Shown: positions 35,335-46,300 of the stretch, piece after piece
Position numbering within the stretch: position 1 is the stretch's first letter
How the letters are laid out: every line of letters begins with the position of its first letter
Origin: Schauerella fraxinea
GTDB taxonomy: Bacteria; Pseudomonadota; Gammaproteobacteria; Burkholderiales; Burkholderiaceae_B
Assembly: GCA_030849965.1 (NCBI GenBank)
Contig: JAVDKL010000001.1
Coordinates: 1 to 64,000 of the forward strand
Length of the DNA: 64,000 nucleotides
Direction: 5' to 3'
Notes under the pieces: model-generated
Database searches by the model: none
What the model was told of the DNA's origin: nothing
The model's input: the letters and a program-made list of their open reading frames with translations, nothing else
Position numbers and translations under genes: made by a program

Positions 35335-35450
35335 GACTCGCTCAAGACGATCAAGCATATCCGCTCTCGCGCCCGACAGCATCGCTTGCGATGAACCAGG
35401 CGCCAGCCGCGACCCGACACTTTTCATATTGCTTTCAGGACACTTCGATC

Positions 35451-36239
35451 ATGCCGCGTTTTGCCGCCAACTTGACCATGATGTACACCGAACACGCCTT
35501 CCTCGACCGCTTCGCGGCCGCGGCGGCGGATGGGTTTGCTGCCGTCGAGTATCTGTTCCCCTATGACTTCGACCGGGCCGAGTTGGCCCAGCGTCTGGCC
35601 GACAACGATCTCATCCAGGTGCTGTTCAACGCGCCGCCGGGCGATTGGAATGCCGGCGAACGTGGGTTGGCCAGCCTGCCGGGCCGTGAAGACGAATTTC
35701 GCCGCAATTTCACCGATCTGGCCCTGCCTTATGCCGCGGCGCTCAAGAGCCCCCGCGTGCATGTGATGGCGGGTCTGGTGCCGGCCGATGGCGATCGCGC
35801 GGCGATGCAGGACGTGTACCTGAAGAATCTGGCATGGGCCGCCGAGCAGGCCGCGACCGCCGGCATCGATGTGCTGATCGAACCGATCAATACCCGCGAT
35901 ATTCCAAATTTCTTCCTGAATCGTCAGGACCAGGCGCACGCCGTGATCGATGCGGTGGGGGCGAGCAATCTCAAGGTGCAGATGGATCTGTATCACTGTC
36001 AGATCGTGGAAGGCGACGTGGCGATGAAGCTGCGCCACTACATTCCCACGGGTCGCGTAGGCCACATCCAGATCGCCGGTGTGCCCGAGCGTCACGAGCC
36101 CGATCTGGGCGAACTCAATCATCCGTACCTGTTCGCGCTGTTGGACGAACTGGGCTTTGACGGCCATGTGGGTGGCGAATACCGCCCGAAGGCCGGCACG
36201 TCGGAAGGTCTTGGCTGGTTCAAGCCGTACCGCCGCTGA
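35451..36239 (+). CDS. otnI: 2-oxo-tetronate isomerase (hydroxypyruvate isomerase family)
   Basis: TIM-barrel isomerase of 262 residues that converts 2-oxo-tetronate to 3-oxo-tetronate for OtnK. Family motifs are [21 protein letters not shown] at the start, [25 protein letters not shown] with a catalytic Glu, [10 protein letters not shown] and [14 protein letters not shown], and the final Glu in [11 protein letters not shown]. The ATG at 35451 has AGGA 9 nt upstream, whereas the frame opens at 35391 without support. It follows otnC after 116 bp. Confidence 0.9.
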   Translation: MPRFAANLTMMYTEHAFLDRFAAAAADGFAAVEYLFPYDFDRAELAQRLADNDLIQVLFNAPPGDWNAGERGLASLPGREDEFRRNFTDLALPYAAALKSPRVHVMAGLVPADGDRAAMQDVYLKNLAWAAEQAATAGIDVLIEPINTRDIPNFFLNRQDQAHAVIDAVGASNLKVQMDLYHCQIVEGDVAMKLRHYIPTGRVGHIQIAGVPERHEPDLGELNHPYLFALLDELGFDGHVGGEYRPKAGTSEGLGWFKPYRR

Positions 36240-36263
36240 CGTTTTCTGTTGCGTTAACCCTTT

Positions 36264-36279
36264 GGCCCTTGATCGGGCC
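36264..36279 (+). other. Small hairpin between otnI and the MFS gene
   Basis: GGCCC-TTGATC-GGGCC followed by GTTTCCTT. It is too short for a sure terminator but may attenuate transcription between the enzyme genes and the transporter in the tetronate operon. Confidence 0.3.
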
Positions 36280-36367
36280 GTTTCCTTATGGCCCCCTCCA
36301 CCGGGCTTCACCACACACAAGCGTCCAGCATGAGGCGCGTTTTCAATAAATGAAGTTGGAGATATTG

Positions 36368-37672
36368 ATGTCTACATCGAATGCGGCGGTCGCCTCGACC
36401 AATGCGCCGCTGGAACGCGCTTACAAGAAAGTGTTCTGGCGCATCGTGCCGTTCATCATGCTGTGCTACGTGGTGGCTTATCTGGACCGCGTGAACGTCG
36501 GCTTTGCCAAGCTGCAAATGTCGCAAGATCTGGGCTTTTCCGAAACAGTGTTCGGCTTGGGCGCCGGCATTTTCTTTTTGGGTTATTTCATTTTTGAAGT
36601 GCCCAGCAACGCCATCCTGCATCGTGTCGGTGCGCGGGTGTGGATCGCTCGGATCATGATCACCTGGGGCATCATCTCGGGCCTCTTCATGTTCGTCGAA
36701 ACGCCCACGCAGTTCTACGTCGCGCGTTTCCTGCTGGGCGCAGCCGAAGCCGGTTTCTATCCCGGCATCATCCTGTACCTCACGTACTGGTATCCCGCGC
36801 ATCGCCGGGCCCGCATCGTGGCGCTGTTCATGTCGGCAATTCCGGTGGCCGGCATTTTCGGCAATCCATTGTCGGGCTGGATCATGGACACCTTCGATGG
36901 CACGCATGGCCTGGAAGGCTGGCAGTGGATGTTTGTGATCGAGGCGATTCCGGCGGTGATCGTGGGCGTCATGGTGCTGTTCATCTTGCGTAACGGCATC
37001 CGCGATGCGGCGTGGCTCGACGAAAACGAAAAGCAGTTGCTCGAAGCCGAGATCGTGACCGATCAGAAGCACACGGATTCGACCACCACCTTTCGCGATC
37101 TGCTCAAAAGCGGCCGCGTGTGGGCCATGTGCGCGATCTACTTCTGCATCGTGATGGGCCAGTACGCGCTCACATTCTGGATGCCCACGCTGATCAAGAC
37201 CACGGGTATCGTGGGTAACCTGAATATCGGGTTGTTCAGCGCGATTCCGTTCGGTTGCGCCGTGATCGCGATGAACCTGATCGGCCGCAGTTCGGACAAG
37301 CATCGCGAACGCCGCTGGCACTTGATCATCCCGGCGTTAATGGGCACGGTCGGCTTTGCCGCTGTGGCCTCGTTTTCGGATAACACCACCGTCTCGGTGA
37401 TCGCGTTGTCGATCGCGGCCGCCGGTGTGTTGACGTGCTCGCCGCTTTTCTGGTCGTTGCCGACGGCGTTCATGTCGGGTGCGGCTGCCGCAGTCGGCAT
37501 CGCGCTGATCAATTCGGTGGGTAATTTGGCAGGTTTCGTGAGCCCGTATGTCATCGGCTACCTGAAGGACCTGACGCAAAGCACAGAGTCCGGCATGTAT
37601 GTGCTTTCGGTGGTGCTGGCCATCGGCGCGTTGCTGATCTGGCTCACCCCGGCCAAGCTGGTCAATCGTTAA
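36368..37672 (+). CDS. MFS transporter, anion:cation symporter family (probable tetronate uptake)
   Basis: Twelve-helix carrier of 434 residues of the ACS group that imports organic anions such as tartrate, phthalate or sugar acids. The family pattern YVVAYLDRVNVGFAKLQM is at about 30-50, with FEVPSNAILHRVGARVWIARIM following. The ATG at 36368 has GGAG 6 nt upstream; an ATG at 36350 adds six residues. Set between otnI and denD, it most likely imports threonate and erythronate. Confidence 0.88.
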   Translation: MSTSNAAVASTNAPLERAYKKVFWRIVPFIMLCYVVAYLDRVNVGFAKLQMSQDLGFSETVFGLGAGIFFLGYFIFEVPSNAILHRVGARVWIARIMITWGIISGLFMFVETPTQFYVARFLLGAAEAGFYPGIILYLTYWYPAHRRARIVALFMSAIPVAGIFGNPLSGWIMDTFDGTHGLEGWQWMFVIEAIPAVIVGVMVLFILRNGIRDAAWLDENEKQLLEAEIVTDQKHTDSTTTFRDLLKSGRVWAMCAIYFCIVMGQYALTFWMPTLIKTTGIVGNLNIGLFSAIPFGCAVIAMNLIGRSSDKHRERRWHLIIPALMGTVGFAAVASFSDNTTVSVIALSIAAAGVLTCSPLFWSLPTAFMSGAAAAVGIALINSVGNLAGFVSPYVIGYLKDLTQSTESGMYVLSVVLAIGALLIWLTPAKLVNR

Positions 37673-37684
37673 AAGGATATTTCC

Positions 37685-38680
37685 ATGAAGCTACTTATCA
37701 CCGGCGGTGCCGGTTTCCTGGGGGCCCGTCTGGCCCGTACGTTGCTGGCCCGCAAGACGCTGGCCGGCAAGCCGATCGACACCATCGTGTTGGCCGACCT
37801 GGTCGCGCCGCCCGCCGATCTGGCCGCCGATGCCCGCATTCAAGGCCGCACTGGCGCATTGCTGGAGCAGGCTGCCGAGTTGGGCCGGGAAGGGTTCGAT
37901 GGCGTGTTCCACCTGGCGTCGGCCGTGTCGGCCGAGTGCGAGTCGGACTTCGATCTGGGCTTGCGGTCCAACCTGGATACGTCGCGCGCCTTGCTGGATG
38001 CCTTGCGGGCGCACACTGCAGCGGGCGGCACGCCGGCACGATTCGTGTTCGCCAGTTCGGTGGCGGTATTTGGCAGCGATGCCGCCGTGCCGTTGCCGGA
38101 TGTCGTGCGCGACAACACGTTGCCCACGCCGCAATCGTCGTACGGCATTCACAAATTCATCATCGAGCAGTTGGTGGCGGATTACACCCGCAAGGGGCAT
38201 ATCGACGGCCGCACGGCCCGCTTGATGACGGTGTCGGTGCGTCCCGGTCGTCCCAACGGCGCGGCGTCGAGCTTTTTGTCGGGCATCCTGCGCGAGCCGC
38301 TGGCCGGCGTGGCATCGGTGTGCCCGGTGTCGGTCGACACGCAGGTCGCGCTGGCATCGCCCGCATCGACCATCGACGGATTGATCGCCGTATTCGAAGC
38401 GAGCCGCGAAGATTTTGGCGGCCGCACGGCGTTGAACCTGCCGGCACTGACCGTCAGCGTGCAGGAGATGCTGGATGCGTTGCAGGCCGAAGGCGGCGAG
38501 GCCGCACGCGCGCTGGTCTCGTTCGAGCCCAACGCCGCGGTGGCAGCCATCGTGGGCGGTTGGCCCGCACGCTTCGAACAGGGCCGCAGCCTCAAGCTGG
38601 GCCTGAAGCCCGATGCGGATTTCCGCAGCGTGGTGCGCCAGTACATGCAAGACAACCCGCAAGCCATCAAGGCGCAGTGA
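37685..38680 (+). CDS. denD: D-erythronate 2-dehydrogenase (NAD-dependent epimerase/dehydratase family)
   Basis: Extended SDR of 331 residues matching DenD, which oxidises D-erythronate to 2-oxo-tetronate with NAD. The Rossmann motif ITGGAGFLGARLARTL is at the N terminus, FASSVAVFG carries the Ser, and SSYGIHKFIIEQLV carries the catalytic Tyr and Lys. Its product enters the OtnI-OtnK-OtnC route, so the operon serves two epimeric substrates. It lies 12 bp after the transporter and is followed by a strong terminator. Confidence 0.87.
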   Translation: MKLLITGGAGFLGARLARTLLARKTLAGKPIDTIVLADLVAPPADLAADARIQGRTGALLEQAAELGREGFDGVFHLASAVSAECESDFDLGLRSNLDTSRALLDALRAHTAAGGTPARFVFASSVAVFGSDAAVPLPDVVRDNTLPTPQSSYGIHKFIIEQLVADYTRKGHIDGRTARLMTVSVRPGRPNGAASSFLSGILREPLAGVASVCPVSVDTQVALASPASTIDGLIAVFEASREDFGGRTALNLPALTVSVQEMLDALQAEGGEAARALVSFEPNAAVAAIVGGWPARFEQGRSLKLGLKPDADFRSVVRQYMQDNPQAIKAQ

Positions 38681-38761
38681 GTGCTATCGCGCGAGGCTGA
38701 GCCTTCGATCGTGCACACTTGAACGCAGTTCCCGCTGAAAAGCGGAGGCGTCATCATCCAG

Positions 38762-38794
38762 AAACGCCCGGCATCACATGCCGGGCGTTTTTTT
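38762..38794 (+). terminator. Rho-independent terminator of the tetronate operon
   Basis: The stem ACGCCCGGCAT / ATGCCGGGCGT has a three-base CAC loop and is followed by seven T residues, a textbook intrinsic terminator 80 bp after denD. Confidence 0.93.
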
Positions 38795-38810
38795 ATTCTC
38801 CCTATGAAAA

Positions 38811-38838
38811 CCCTACCGCCGAGCAGGATTCGGTAGGG
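38811..38838 (+). promoter_or_regulatory. Inverted repeat in the region upstream of fusA2
   Basis: CCCTACCG (38811-38818) and CGGTAGGG (38831-38838) form perfect 8-bp arms around 12 bases. It stands 72 bp before the fusA2 start, where it may be an operator or a leader hairpin. No binding protein is suggested by the neighbours. Confidence 0.45.
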
Positions 38839-38910
38839 ATGCGACGGCAGTGGGAGTATCGTGGCACTCACATTCTTTCCCCACCCTGCAGGCCACTCAA
38901 GGAGATCCTC

Positions 38911-41016
38911 ATGGCCCGGAAGACACCCATCGAGCGCTATCGCAATATCGGTATCAGCGCCCACATCGACGCCGGCAAGACCACCACCACGGAACGCATT
39001 TTGTTCTACACCGGGGTGAGCCACAAAATCGGCGAAGTGCATGACGGTGCCGCCACGATGGATTGGATGGAGCAGGAGCAGGAACGCGGGATCACGATCA
39101 CATCGGCGGCCACCACGGCGTTCTGGAAAGGGATGGGCGGCACCTATCCCGAACACCGCATCAACATCATCGATACGCCGGGGCACGTGGATTTCACGAT
39201 CGAGGTCGAACGCTCGATGCGGGTGCTCGACGGTGCCTGTATGGTTTACGACTCGGTGGGTGGCGTGCAGCCGCAATCCGAAACGGTGTGGCGCCAGGCC
39301 AATAAGTACAAGGTGCCGCGCATTGCGTTCGTCAACAAGATGGATCGGGTGGGCGCGGATTTCTTTCGCGTGCAGCGGCAGATCGCCGAGCGCTTGAAAG
39401 GTGTGGCGGTGCCCATTCAAATTCCGGTCGGCGCCGAGGATCATTTTCAAGGCGTGGTCGATCTCGTCAAGATGAAATCGATCAAGTGGGACGACGCGAC
39501 CCAGGGCGTGAAATTTCAGTACGAAGAGATTTCGCCCGATCTGCTGCCGCTGGCGCAGGAATGGCACGACAAGATGGTCGAGGCGGCTGCCGAGGCGAGC
39601 GAAGAACTGCTTGAAAAGTATCTGGCGGGCGAGGCGCTGACCGAGGAAGAAATCAAATGGGCATTGCGCAAGCGCACGATCGCCAACGAGATCGTGCCGA
39701 TGCTGTGCGGCAGTGCCTTCAAAAACAAAGGCGTGCAGGCGATGCTCGATGCGGTGGTCGACTATCTGCCGTCACCGGTGGATGTGCCGGCCATCCCGGG
39801 CCACACCGAAGACGATGAGCACGCCGAACGGCATGCCATCGATACCGAACCGTTTTCGGCGCTGGCGTTCAAGATCATGACCGATCCCTTCGTCGGTCAA
39901 CTGATTTTCTTCCGCGTGTATTCCGGCGTGGTGAATACGGGCGACTCGGTCTACAACCCGGTCAAAGGCAAGAAAGAGCGGTTGGGGCGCATCGTGCAGA
40001 TGCATGCCAATGAGCGGCAGGAGATCAAGGAAGTGCGCGCGGGCGATATTGCTGCCGCGGTCGGGCTGAAAGATGCCACCACGGGGGATACGCTGTGCGA
40101 TCCCGATCACATCATCATCCTCGAGCGCATGATTTTTCCCGAGCCCGTGATTTCGCAGGCAGTCGAGCCGCGCACGAAGGCGGATCAGGAAAAAATGGGC
40201 GTGGCGTTAAGCCGTCTGGCGCAGGAGGATCCTTCGTTTCGCGTAAAGACCGATGAAGAGTCGGGGCAGACGATTATTTCGGGCATGGGCGAGTTGCACC
40301 TGGAGATCCTGGTCGACCGCATGAGGCGCGAATTTGGCGTGGAAGCTTCGGTGGGCAAACCGCAGGTGGCCTACCGCGAAACGATCAAGCAAACGGTCGA
40401 GGAAGTGGAGGGCAAGTTCGTCAAGCAGTCAGGCGGACGCGGTCAGTACGGTCATGCGGTGCTCAAGCTCGAACCGCAGCCGGCCGGCAAAGGCTACGAA
40501 TTCGTCGATGCGATCAAAGGCGGCGTGGTGCCGCGCGAGTATATTCCCGCCGTCGACAAGGGCATTCAGGAGGCCCTGAACGCGGGCGTCTTGGGCGGGT
40601 ATCCGGTCGTGGACGTGAAGGCCACGCTGTTTTTCGGCTCTTACCATGACGTCGATTCCAACGAAAACGCCTTTCGCATGGCGGGTTCGATGGCGTTCAA
40701 GGAAGGGATGCGACGTGCCAAGCCGATTCTGCTCGAACCCATGATGGCGGTGGAAGTGGAAACGCCCGAAGACTTCATGGGTAACGTGATGGGCGATCTG
40801 TCGTCCCGCCGCGGCATGGTGCAAGGCATGGAAGATATCGCTGGGGGCGGCGGCAAACTGGTGCGCGCCGAGGTGCCGCTGGCCGAGATGTTCGGCTACT
40901 CCACTTCGCTGCGGTCGCTCACACAGGGCCGCGCCACGTACACCATGGAGTTCAAGCATTACGCCGAGGCGCCCAGCCACGTGGCCGACGTGGTGGTCAA
41001 GGCCCGCGCGAAGTAG
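38911..41016 (+). CDS. fusA2: Elongation factor G, second copy
   Basis: Translational GTPase of 701 residues that drives tRNA and mRNA translocation on the ribosome. GTP-binding motifs are [11 protein letters not shown] (about 18-27), DTPGHVDF (about 89) and NKMDR (about 143), and domains II-V follow to full length. The start at 38911 has a strong AAGGAG site. It stands alone, outside an rpsL-rpsG-tuf str operon, which is why I call it the second paralogue known from Burkholderia and Ralstonia. Its last 20 bp overlap the convergent transporter gene. Confidence 0.92.
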   Translation: MARKTPIERYRNIGISAHIDAGKTTTTERILFYTGVSHKIGEVHDGAATMDWMEQEQERGITITSAATTAFWKGMGGTYPEHRINIIDTPGHVDFTIEVERSMRVLDGACMVYDSVGGVQPQSETVWRQANKYKVPRIAFVNKMDRVGADFFRVQRQIAERLKGVAVPIQIPVGAEDHFQGVVDLVKMKSIKWDDATQGVKFQYEEISPDLLPLAQEWHDKMVEAAAEASEELLEKYLAGEALTEEEIKWALRKRTIANEIVPMLCGSAFKNKGVQAMLDAVVDYLPSPVDVPAIPGHTEDDEHAERHAIDTEPFSALAFKIMTDPFVGQLIFFRVYSGVVNTGDSVYNPVKGKKERLGRIVQMHANERQEIKEVRAGDIAAAVGLKDATTGDTLCDPDHIIILERMIFPEPVISQAVEPRTKADQEKMGVALSRLAQEDPSFRVKTDEESGQTIISGMGELHLEILVDRMRREFGVEASVGKPQVAYRETIKQTVEEVEGKFVKQSGGRGQYGHAVLKLEPQPAGKGYEFVDAIKGGVVPREYIPAVDKGIQEALNAGVLGGYPVVDVKATLFFGSYHDVDSNENAFRMAGSMAFKEGMRRAKPILLEPMMAVEVETPEDFMGNVMGDLSSRRGMVQGMEDIAGGGGKLVRAEVPLAEMFGYSTSLRSLTQGRATYTMEFKHYAEAPSHVADVVVKARAK

Positions 41017-42361
41017 CGGCCGATGAGGCTGGGGACGCGGCCGTTGCCGCGTTGCCTCCGTCTCGATGCGCCAACGCCGCTTCGTTCGCGGCTTGTTTAC
41101 GGCCCAGCCAGACGCCCGTCAGCGCCCACACCACGGCGAGTATGGCGCCGATGAACATGGCAAGCGCGGGGTGATCGCCCACCACATCCAGAAGGCGCTT
41201 CACCCAGCCGCTGATGGCGTCGCCGCCGCGATACACGACCGTGTCGATAAAGTTCTTGGCCTTGTACTTCTGCTCAGGCGGAATCACCGTGTAGAGCATC
41301 TCACGCCCCGGGCGCACGAGGGCGTATTCGCCGGCGCGGCGCACCACCATCACCACCACGAACACCGCAAACACAGGCGCCAGGGCCAGCCACAAAAAGC
41401 CAACCGCCACCACCAGCGGCACGGCCACGAGCAGCACGCCCACGCCCAATCGCTGCGCGATGCGTCCCGTGAAAAAGAGCTGCGTCACGATGGCCAGGCT
41501 CTGCACCACGATATCGATGATGCCGAACACTTGCGTTTGCTGGGTGCGGCTGGGAAAGGTCTCGGCGACGAGCCGCGCTTGTTCGAAATACAGGAAGGTG
41601 TTGGCGCTGGCCAGAAGGATCACGAAAAACGAAATGCCGAGCAGATAGGGCGACTTGAATACCGCGGTGGCGCCCGCGAACGGATTGCCGCGCAGAGGCC
41701 GTGACCGCTCGTCGTGCACTTCGCCCACCAGCAACGGCTGCCGCTGGCGCCACTGCTGCAGCCAACTGCCGGCAAAGGCCGCGGCCGCGAGAAAGACGGC
41801 CGAGAGCACCAGCAATCCGGCGTGGCCCAACGGGGCGACGAGCAGGGTGCCCAGAATGGGGCCCGCCAGTCCGCCGAGGCTCGCACCGCCGGCCATCAAC
41901 GCGAAAAGGCGCTTGGCCTGATGGCTTTCGAAGACGTCGGCCAGCACGCTCCAGGCGACCGAGATGGCCAGCATGTTGAACACCGAGAGCCAGACGTAAA
42001 ACACACGACCCGCCCATACGCTATCGGGACGCGCCACAAATCCGGCGGCGAAGGCCAGCAGGTTGGCGACGAAGAAGGCGTAGGTCCAGGGCAGGATGCG
42101 CTTGCGCGCCACGCGCGAGGCTACCCACCCGAAAAGTGGCAGCACAACGAGCGTGGCCAGGAAGGTGGCGCTGAAGAGCCATTGAAGGTTATCGACGCCG
42201 CCTGCCACGCCCATCGTTTCGCGTACCGGCCGCAACATGAAGTAGCCGGTGAACAGCAAGAAGAACAGCACGAGGCCTGCCAGAACGGCGGGCAGTTCGT
42301 CGCTGTTGACGTTGAGCAGCCGCGCCAGCGCGGGTCGGCGGTCGTCGGGATCGCGGGCCAT
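40997..42361 (-). CDS. MFS-like transporter related to the TlcC/ADP-ATP translocase family
   Basis: Membrane protein of 454 residues with about twelve hydrophobic segments. The start [23 protein letters not shown] and the later [39 protein letters not shown], containing the KAKNFIDT run, are typical of the bacterial relatives of the nucleotide carriers of rickettsiae and plastids. In free-living bacteria the substrate of this group is not known. It starts 4 bp after a Tat-exported aldo/keto reductase, so the two are an operon. It overlaps fusA2 tail to tail by 20 bp. Confidence 0.78.
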   Translation of the reverse strand: MARDPDDRRPALARLLNVNSDELPAVLAGLVLFFLLFTGYFMLRPVRETMGVAGGVDNLQWLFSATFLATLVVLPLFGWVASRVARKRILPWTYAFFVANLLAFAAGFVARPDSVWAGRVFYVWLSVFNMLAISVAWSVLADVFESHQAKRLFALMAGGASLGGLAGPILGTLLVAPLGHAGLLVLSAVFLAAAAFAGSWLQQWRQRQPLLVGEVHDERSRPLRGNPFAGATAVFKSPYLLGISFFVILLASANTFLYFEQARLVAETFPSRTQQTQVFGIIDIVVQSLAIVTQLFFTGRIAQRLGVGVLLVAVPLVVAVGFLWLALAPVFAVFVVVMVVRRAGEYALVRPGREMLYTVIPPEQKYKAKNFIDTVVYRGGDAISGWVKRLLDVVGDHPALAMFIGAILAVVWALTGVWLGRKQAANEAALAHRDGGNAATAASPASSAATSRGP

Positions 42362-42365
42362 GGTG

Positions 42366-43298
42366 CTAGGCGAACATGTCGATCAACGATTGGCGTTGAG
42401 CGGCGGTCAACGTGGGCCCAAGGCCCGCGAGCAGGTTGTCGCTCTGGCGATCCGGCTTGCCCGTGGCGGGAATGACGGCCGTGACGGCGGGATGACTCAA
42501 TGCAAATTTCAGGAAGGCCTGCGCCCATGAGGTGATGCCAGCCTCGGCCGTCCAAGGCGGCAGCGCGCGGCCTTTGACTTGAGAAAACAGCCGCCCGTCG
42601 TCGAAGGCGCGATTGATCAGCACCGCTACGCCCAGCTCCTGCGCCATAGGAAACAGGCGCTTTTCGGCGCCGCGTGAAATCACCGAGTAATTGATCTGCA
42701 GAAAGTCGGGCTTGGTGGCTTGCACCGCCTCGGCCAAGGCGTCCTGGCCGCTTTCGGTGTAATGCGTGATGCCGGAATAGCGGGTCTTGCCTTGTTTCTT
42801 GAGATCGTCGATCAACGCCAGCTGCGTTTTCCAGTCGACCAGATTGTGCACCTGAAGCAGTTCGACCTTGTCGGTTTTAAGCTGGCGCAGCGACTCGGCA
42901 AATTGCGCTTGGCCCGCTTCCCGGCCCGTGGCGCCCAGTTTGGTCGCCAAAAAGGTCTTATCGCGCCAGCCGCCCTCGGCGAGCAGATCGCCAATCACGG
43001 CTTCCGCTCGGCCGTAGCTGGGTGCCGTATCGATCAACGTGCCGCCACCGGCAAAGAACCGCTTCAACACATCGCGCAACGGATCGCGATCGGCGGCGCT
43101 ATCGCCCACTTCAAAGCTGCCCGAACTGCCCATCCCGATGACGGGCAGTCGCTCGTTCGTTCGCGGAATAAGGCGGGTGGCCATCGAACCGCCTGTGGCG
43201 TTGGCCGATGCGGCGAGACTGAGTGCGGAGGGCGAGGACAACATCAGGCCGCAAGCTGAGAGCGCGGCGGCGTTGAGAAATCGGCGGCGAGAGGGCAC
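42366..43298 (-). CDS. Tat-exported aldo/keto reductase
   Basis: Protein of 310 residues with a twin-arginine leader (SRRRFLNAAALSACGLMLS) and an aldo/keto reductase domain. Catalytic positions seen are DTAPSYGRAEAVIGDLL (Asp, Tyr), LATKLGATG (Lys) and LLQVHNLVDW (His), and IPATGKPDRQSDNLLAG replaces the usual NADPH-phosphate loop. Periplasmic export of a nicotinamide-dependent fold is unusual; it would have to fold with its cofactor first. It is the upstream partner of the TlcC-like transporter gene. Confidence 0.83.
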   Translation of the reverse strand: MPSRRRFLNAAALSACGLMLSSPSALSLAASANATGGSMATRLIPRTNERLPVIGMGSSGSFEVGDSAADRDPLRDVLKRFFAGGGTLIDTAPSYGRAEAVIGDLLAEGGWRDKTFLATKLGATGREAGQAQFAESLRQLKTDKVELLQVHNLVDWKTQLALIDDLKKQGKTRYSGITHYTESGQDALAEAVQATKPDFLQINYSVISRGAEKRLFPMAQELGVAVLINRAFDDGRLFSQVKGRALPPWTAEAGITSWAQAFLKFALSHPAVTAVIPATGKPDRQSDNLLAGLGPTLTAAQRQSLIDMFA

Positions 43299-43394
43299 GG
43301 CTTACTCCTTGACGCAATGAGACGAGGGGAGGGCGCCGCACGCGCGGCAAGCGAGACCCGGCGCGCGATCGTGAACCGGTACCCGCAGAGTACG

Positions 43395-46300
43395 TTAACG
43401 CAGGCCCAACAACAATTCCCGTGCCCGTTGAAGCTGTTCAGGCGCGAGCGGCATGAGCATGCGAACGTCATCGGCCACCAGGGTGCCCACCGGCACGCCG
43501 TCCAGATACACCAGGCGATTGGCGGTAAGCGCAGGCACTTTGTCCCCAGGTAACAACGTACCGATCAGGTTGAGCGGATCGACGCCGGATACGCGCACGA
43601 AGCTGTCGTCTTTGGGCTGACGCCGGATGTCACGCAACAGTGGAATCGCTTCCGGCAGCGCAAATTGTTCGCCGGACAGCCCCGCCACAAAGCGCCCGCC
43701 CCGGATCTCGCCGCGCGCCTCGAGCCGGTGCAGGACCGGCAAGAGCTCGCGCCAGGGTGGCAACCAGTCCGGTTCGCGCGCCAGCATCCGCCAGAAGACG
43801 ACGCCGTAGCGACGCAGCAGCACGTGAACGATGTGTTCCAGCGCCTTGGGGTCGGTTGCCGGCCGCCGGTTCGACACCGCAGCCGCCACGCCATCGTCGC
43901 CTGACAGGGGACGGCGTACGACCGCCCAGCGACCGGCGTCATCGATGCTGGGCGCGGGCGAGCCGCCGCGGCGCCGAAATTTACCCGGCCGGGAGCGCTT
44001 GCCCGCAGGCAGGATCAACGCCCGCAGGCCGGCAAAACTATCGGTGTTGATCCAGCCTAGTGCGACAAGTTCGCCAAGCGCCTCTTCCAGTTCGGTACCG
44101 AGCATGGGTACGGCGTCGAGAATTTCATCGAAGAAAAGCGCGCCTTCGCGCGTGAGCACGTCGAATACGCGCTGGGCGCGCGGCGTTATCGCGGGGGCGT
44201 CGCCTCGAGTGGGCAAGGCCTGCCAGGGCGCCAGATGGCGCCGCGGCAGAAGTGCGATCGGGGTGGCGCGAACGGGGCCCGTCCCGGAACGGGCTTGTCG
44301 TCCGAGACGCGTCCAGATCACTTTGCCCGCGCGGCACAGATCGTCCAGCCAAGGCTCGGCGTAGTCGGTCACCCGCGTGCGCAACAGTTGTGCTTCCCAG
44401 GCGCCAGCGGGCGCTTCATAGCCCTCGAGTTGCGCGACGACCAGCGGCAAGGTGTCGGCGCCTTGCAGGCGCGCAGCGGGGTTCACATGCTGCCAGTCGA
44501 AGAGGAAACGCATGAAGTCCTGCAGCGTGACGGGCTCGATTTCGCGCCGCAGATGCCGGATCGTGTAGCGATGGATGCGCGCGAGCAAATGACGCTCGCA
44601 CCATTCCTCATCGTGCGCGCCGGGGGTGAAGCGGCCTCGCATGACATAGCCGTCGACCTCGAGCCGCTGCAATGCTGTGGTCACCTCCGCGTCTGATAAC
44701 CCTAAGGGTTGCGCAATGGCGGTGACCGTTTGCGGGCCAAAGCCGGTCAACCGTGCGCGCAGTACCTCGATGCGCGCATTGTCACGGGTCCATGGCGCCC
44801 GGTGCGAGGCGGGTACGGTCAGTGCCGGCGTCATCGGCGTATCGGGCCGCAGCGCCTGCCACAGCGGCACGCGTTCGATCGCGACCCACAGGTCGCCCAC
44901 CCGCGTGGCGCGTCGTTGCTCGGCAAGCTGTTGCAAGCCGTCGAGCCATTCGGGCGCGACGCTGGCTTCGTCAACCGTGATCGCCGCCAACCCCATCAAG
45001 GCCTCATGCAGCTCGTCGGTGTCGCGCACCTGCGGCCACGCCTCGTCGGCCACGCTCGCAATCGCATCGGCGTTCAATGCGCCCAGGTCGTCGGCTGAAT
45101 CGGCCGTGCGCCAACGTCGATTGGCAACGGCTTGCGTGCGCCGCTCCTCCAAAGGCGCGTCGTCGAGAAACGCGTAGGGACGGGCGTTGAGAATTTCCAT
45201 GGCGAGCGGCGACGGCGCGGTCAGGTCGCGTGCGATCAACCGCACGTCGCCCGCGTCGATCCGGCGCAGTATCGCCAGCCATGTTGTGCTGTCCATGGCG
45301 TCATGCAGGCAATCGTCCAGCGTCTGTTCGACCAGGGGGTGATCGGGCAATTCGCGTTCGCCCACCACGTTTTCCAGGCAGGCCGCCTGGTCGGGAAAGA
45401 CGGCCGCGAGCAGATCGTCGCTCTTCATGCGTTGCAGTTGCGGCGCGACTTTGCGGCCACCGGCGTAGCGCGGCAAGGCCAGTGCGGTGGTCGCGTTCCA
45501 GCGCCAGCGCAAATTGAACATCGGCGCATCGAGCACCGCCTGGATCAACACCCGCTCGGCACTGTTTGCATGCAGATAACGCCACACATCGTCGAGCGCA
45601 AAACTATGGGATTGCGAGAGCGACAGCACGACGGCGTCTTCGGTGGCGGCCGCCTGCAACTCGACGTTGAACTTGCGGCAAAAGCGTTTGCGCAGCGCCA
45701 AGCCCCAGGCGCGATTGACGCGGCTGCCGAAAGGCAGATGCAACACCAACTGTGTGCCGCCCGTTTCGTCGAAAAAACGTTCCATGATCAATGTGTTCTG
45801 CGAGGGCAGGGCACCGAGGGCTGCACGGGTGCGGCTCAGGTAATCGACGATCTGCAGCGCGGCGGGCTCGCCGGTGCCCACCTCGTCGACGAGCCAGGCC
45901 ATGGCGGTGTCGCGATCGGCGGCCAGACATTGGTCCAACGTTTCGAGCAATCGCGATACGCCCGCCGACAAGGCATCGCTGCGGCCGGGCGCTTCGCCCA
46001 GCCAGAACGGGATATTGGGTGCGGCGCCTTGCGCATCTTCCACGCGAACCTTGCCGCCCTCGATCTTCAGAATGCGATAGGCCGTATTGCCGAGCTGGAA
46101 CACATCGCCGGCCAGGCTTTCCACGGCAAAGTCTTCGTTCACCGTGCCCACCGTGAGTCCTTGCGGCTCCATCAGCACGGTGAAGTCGGCGTTGTCCGGG
46201 ATCGTGCCGCCCGAAGTCACTGCCGTGAGCTTGCCATTGCGTTTGCCACGCACCATGCCGGAAACACTATCGCGGTGGATGTACGAGCCGCGCACGCCGT

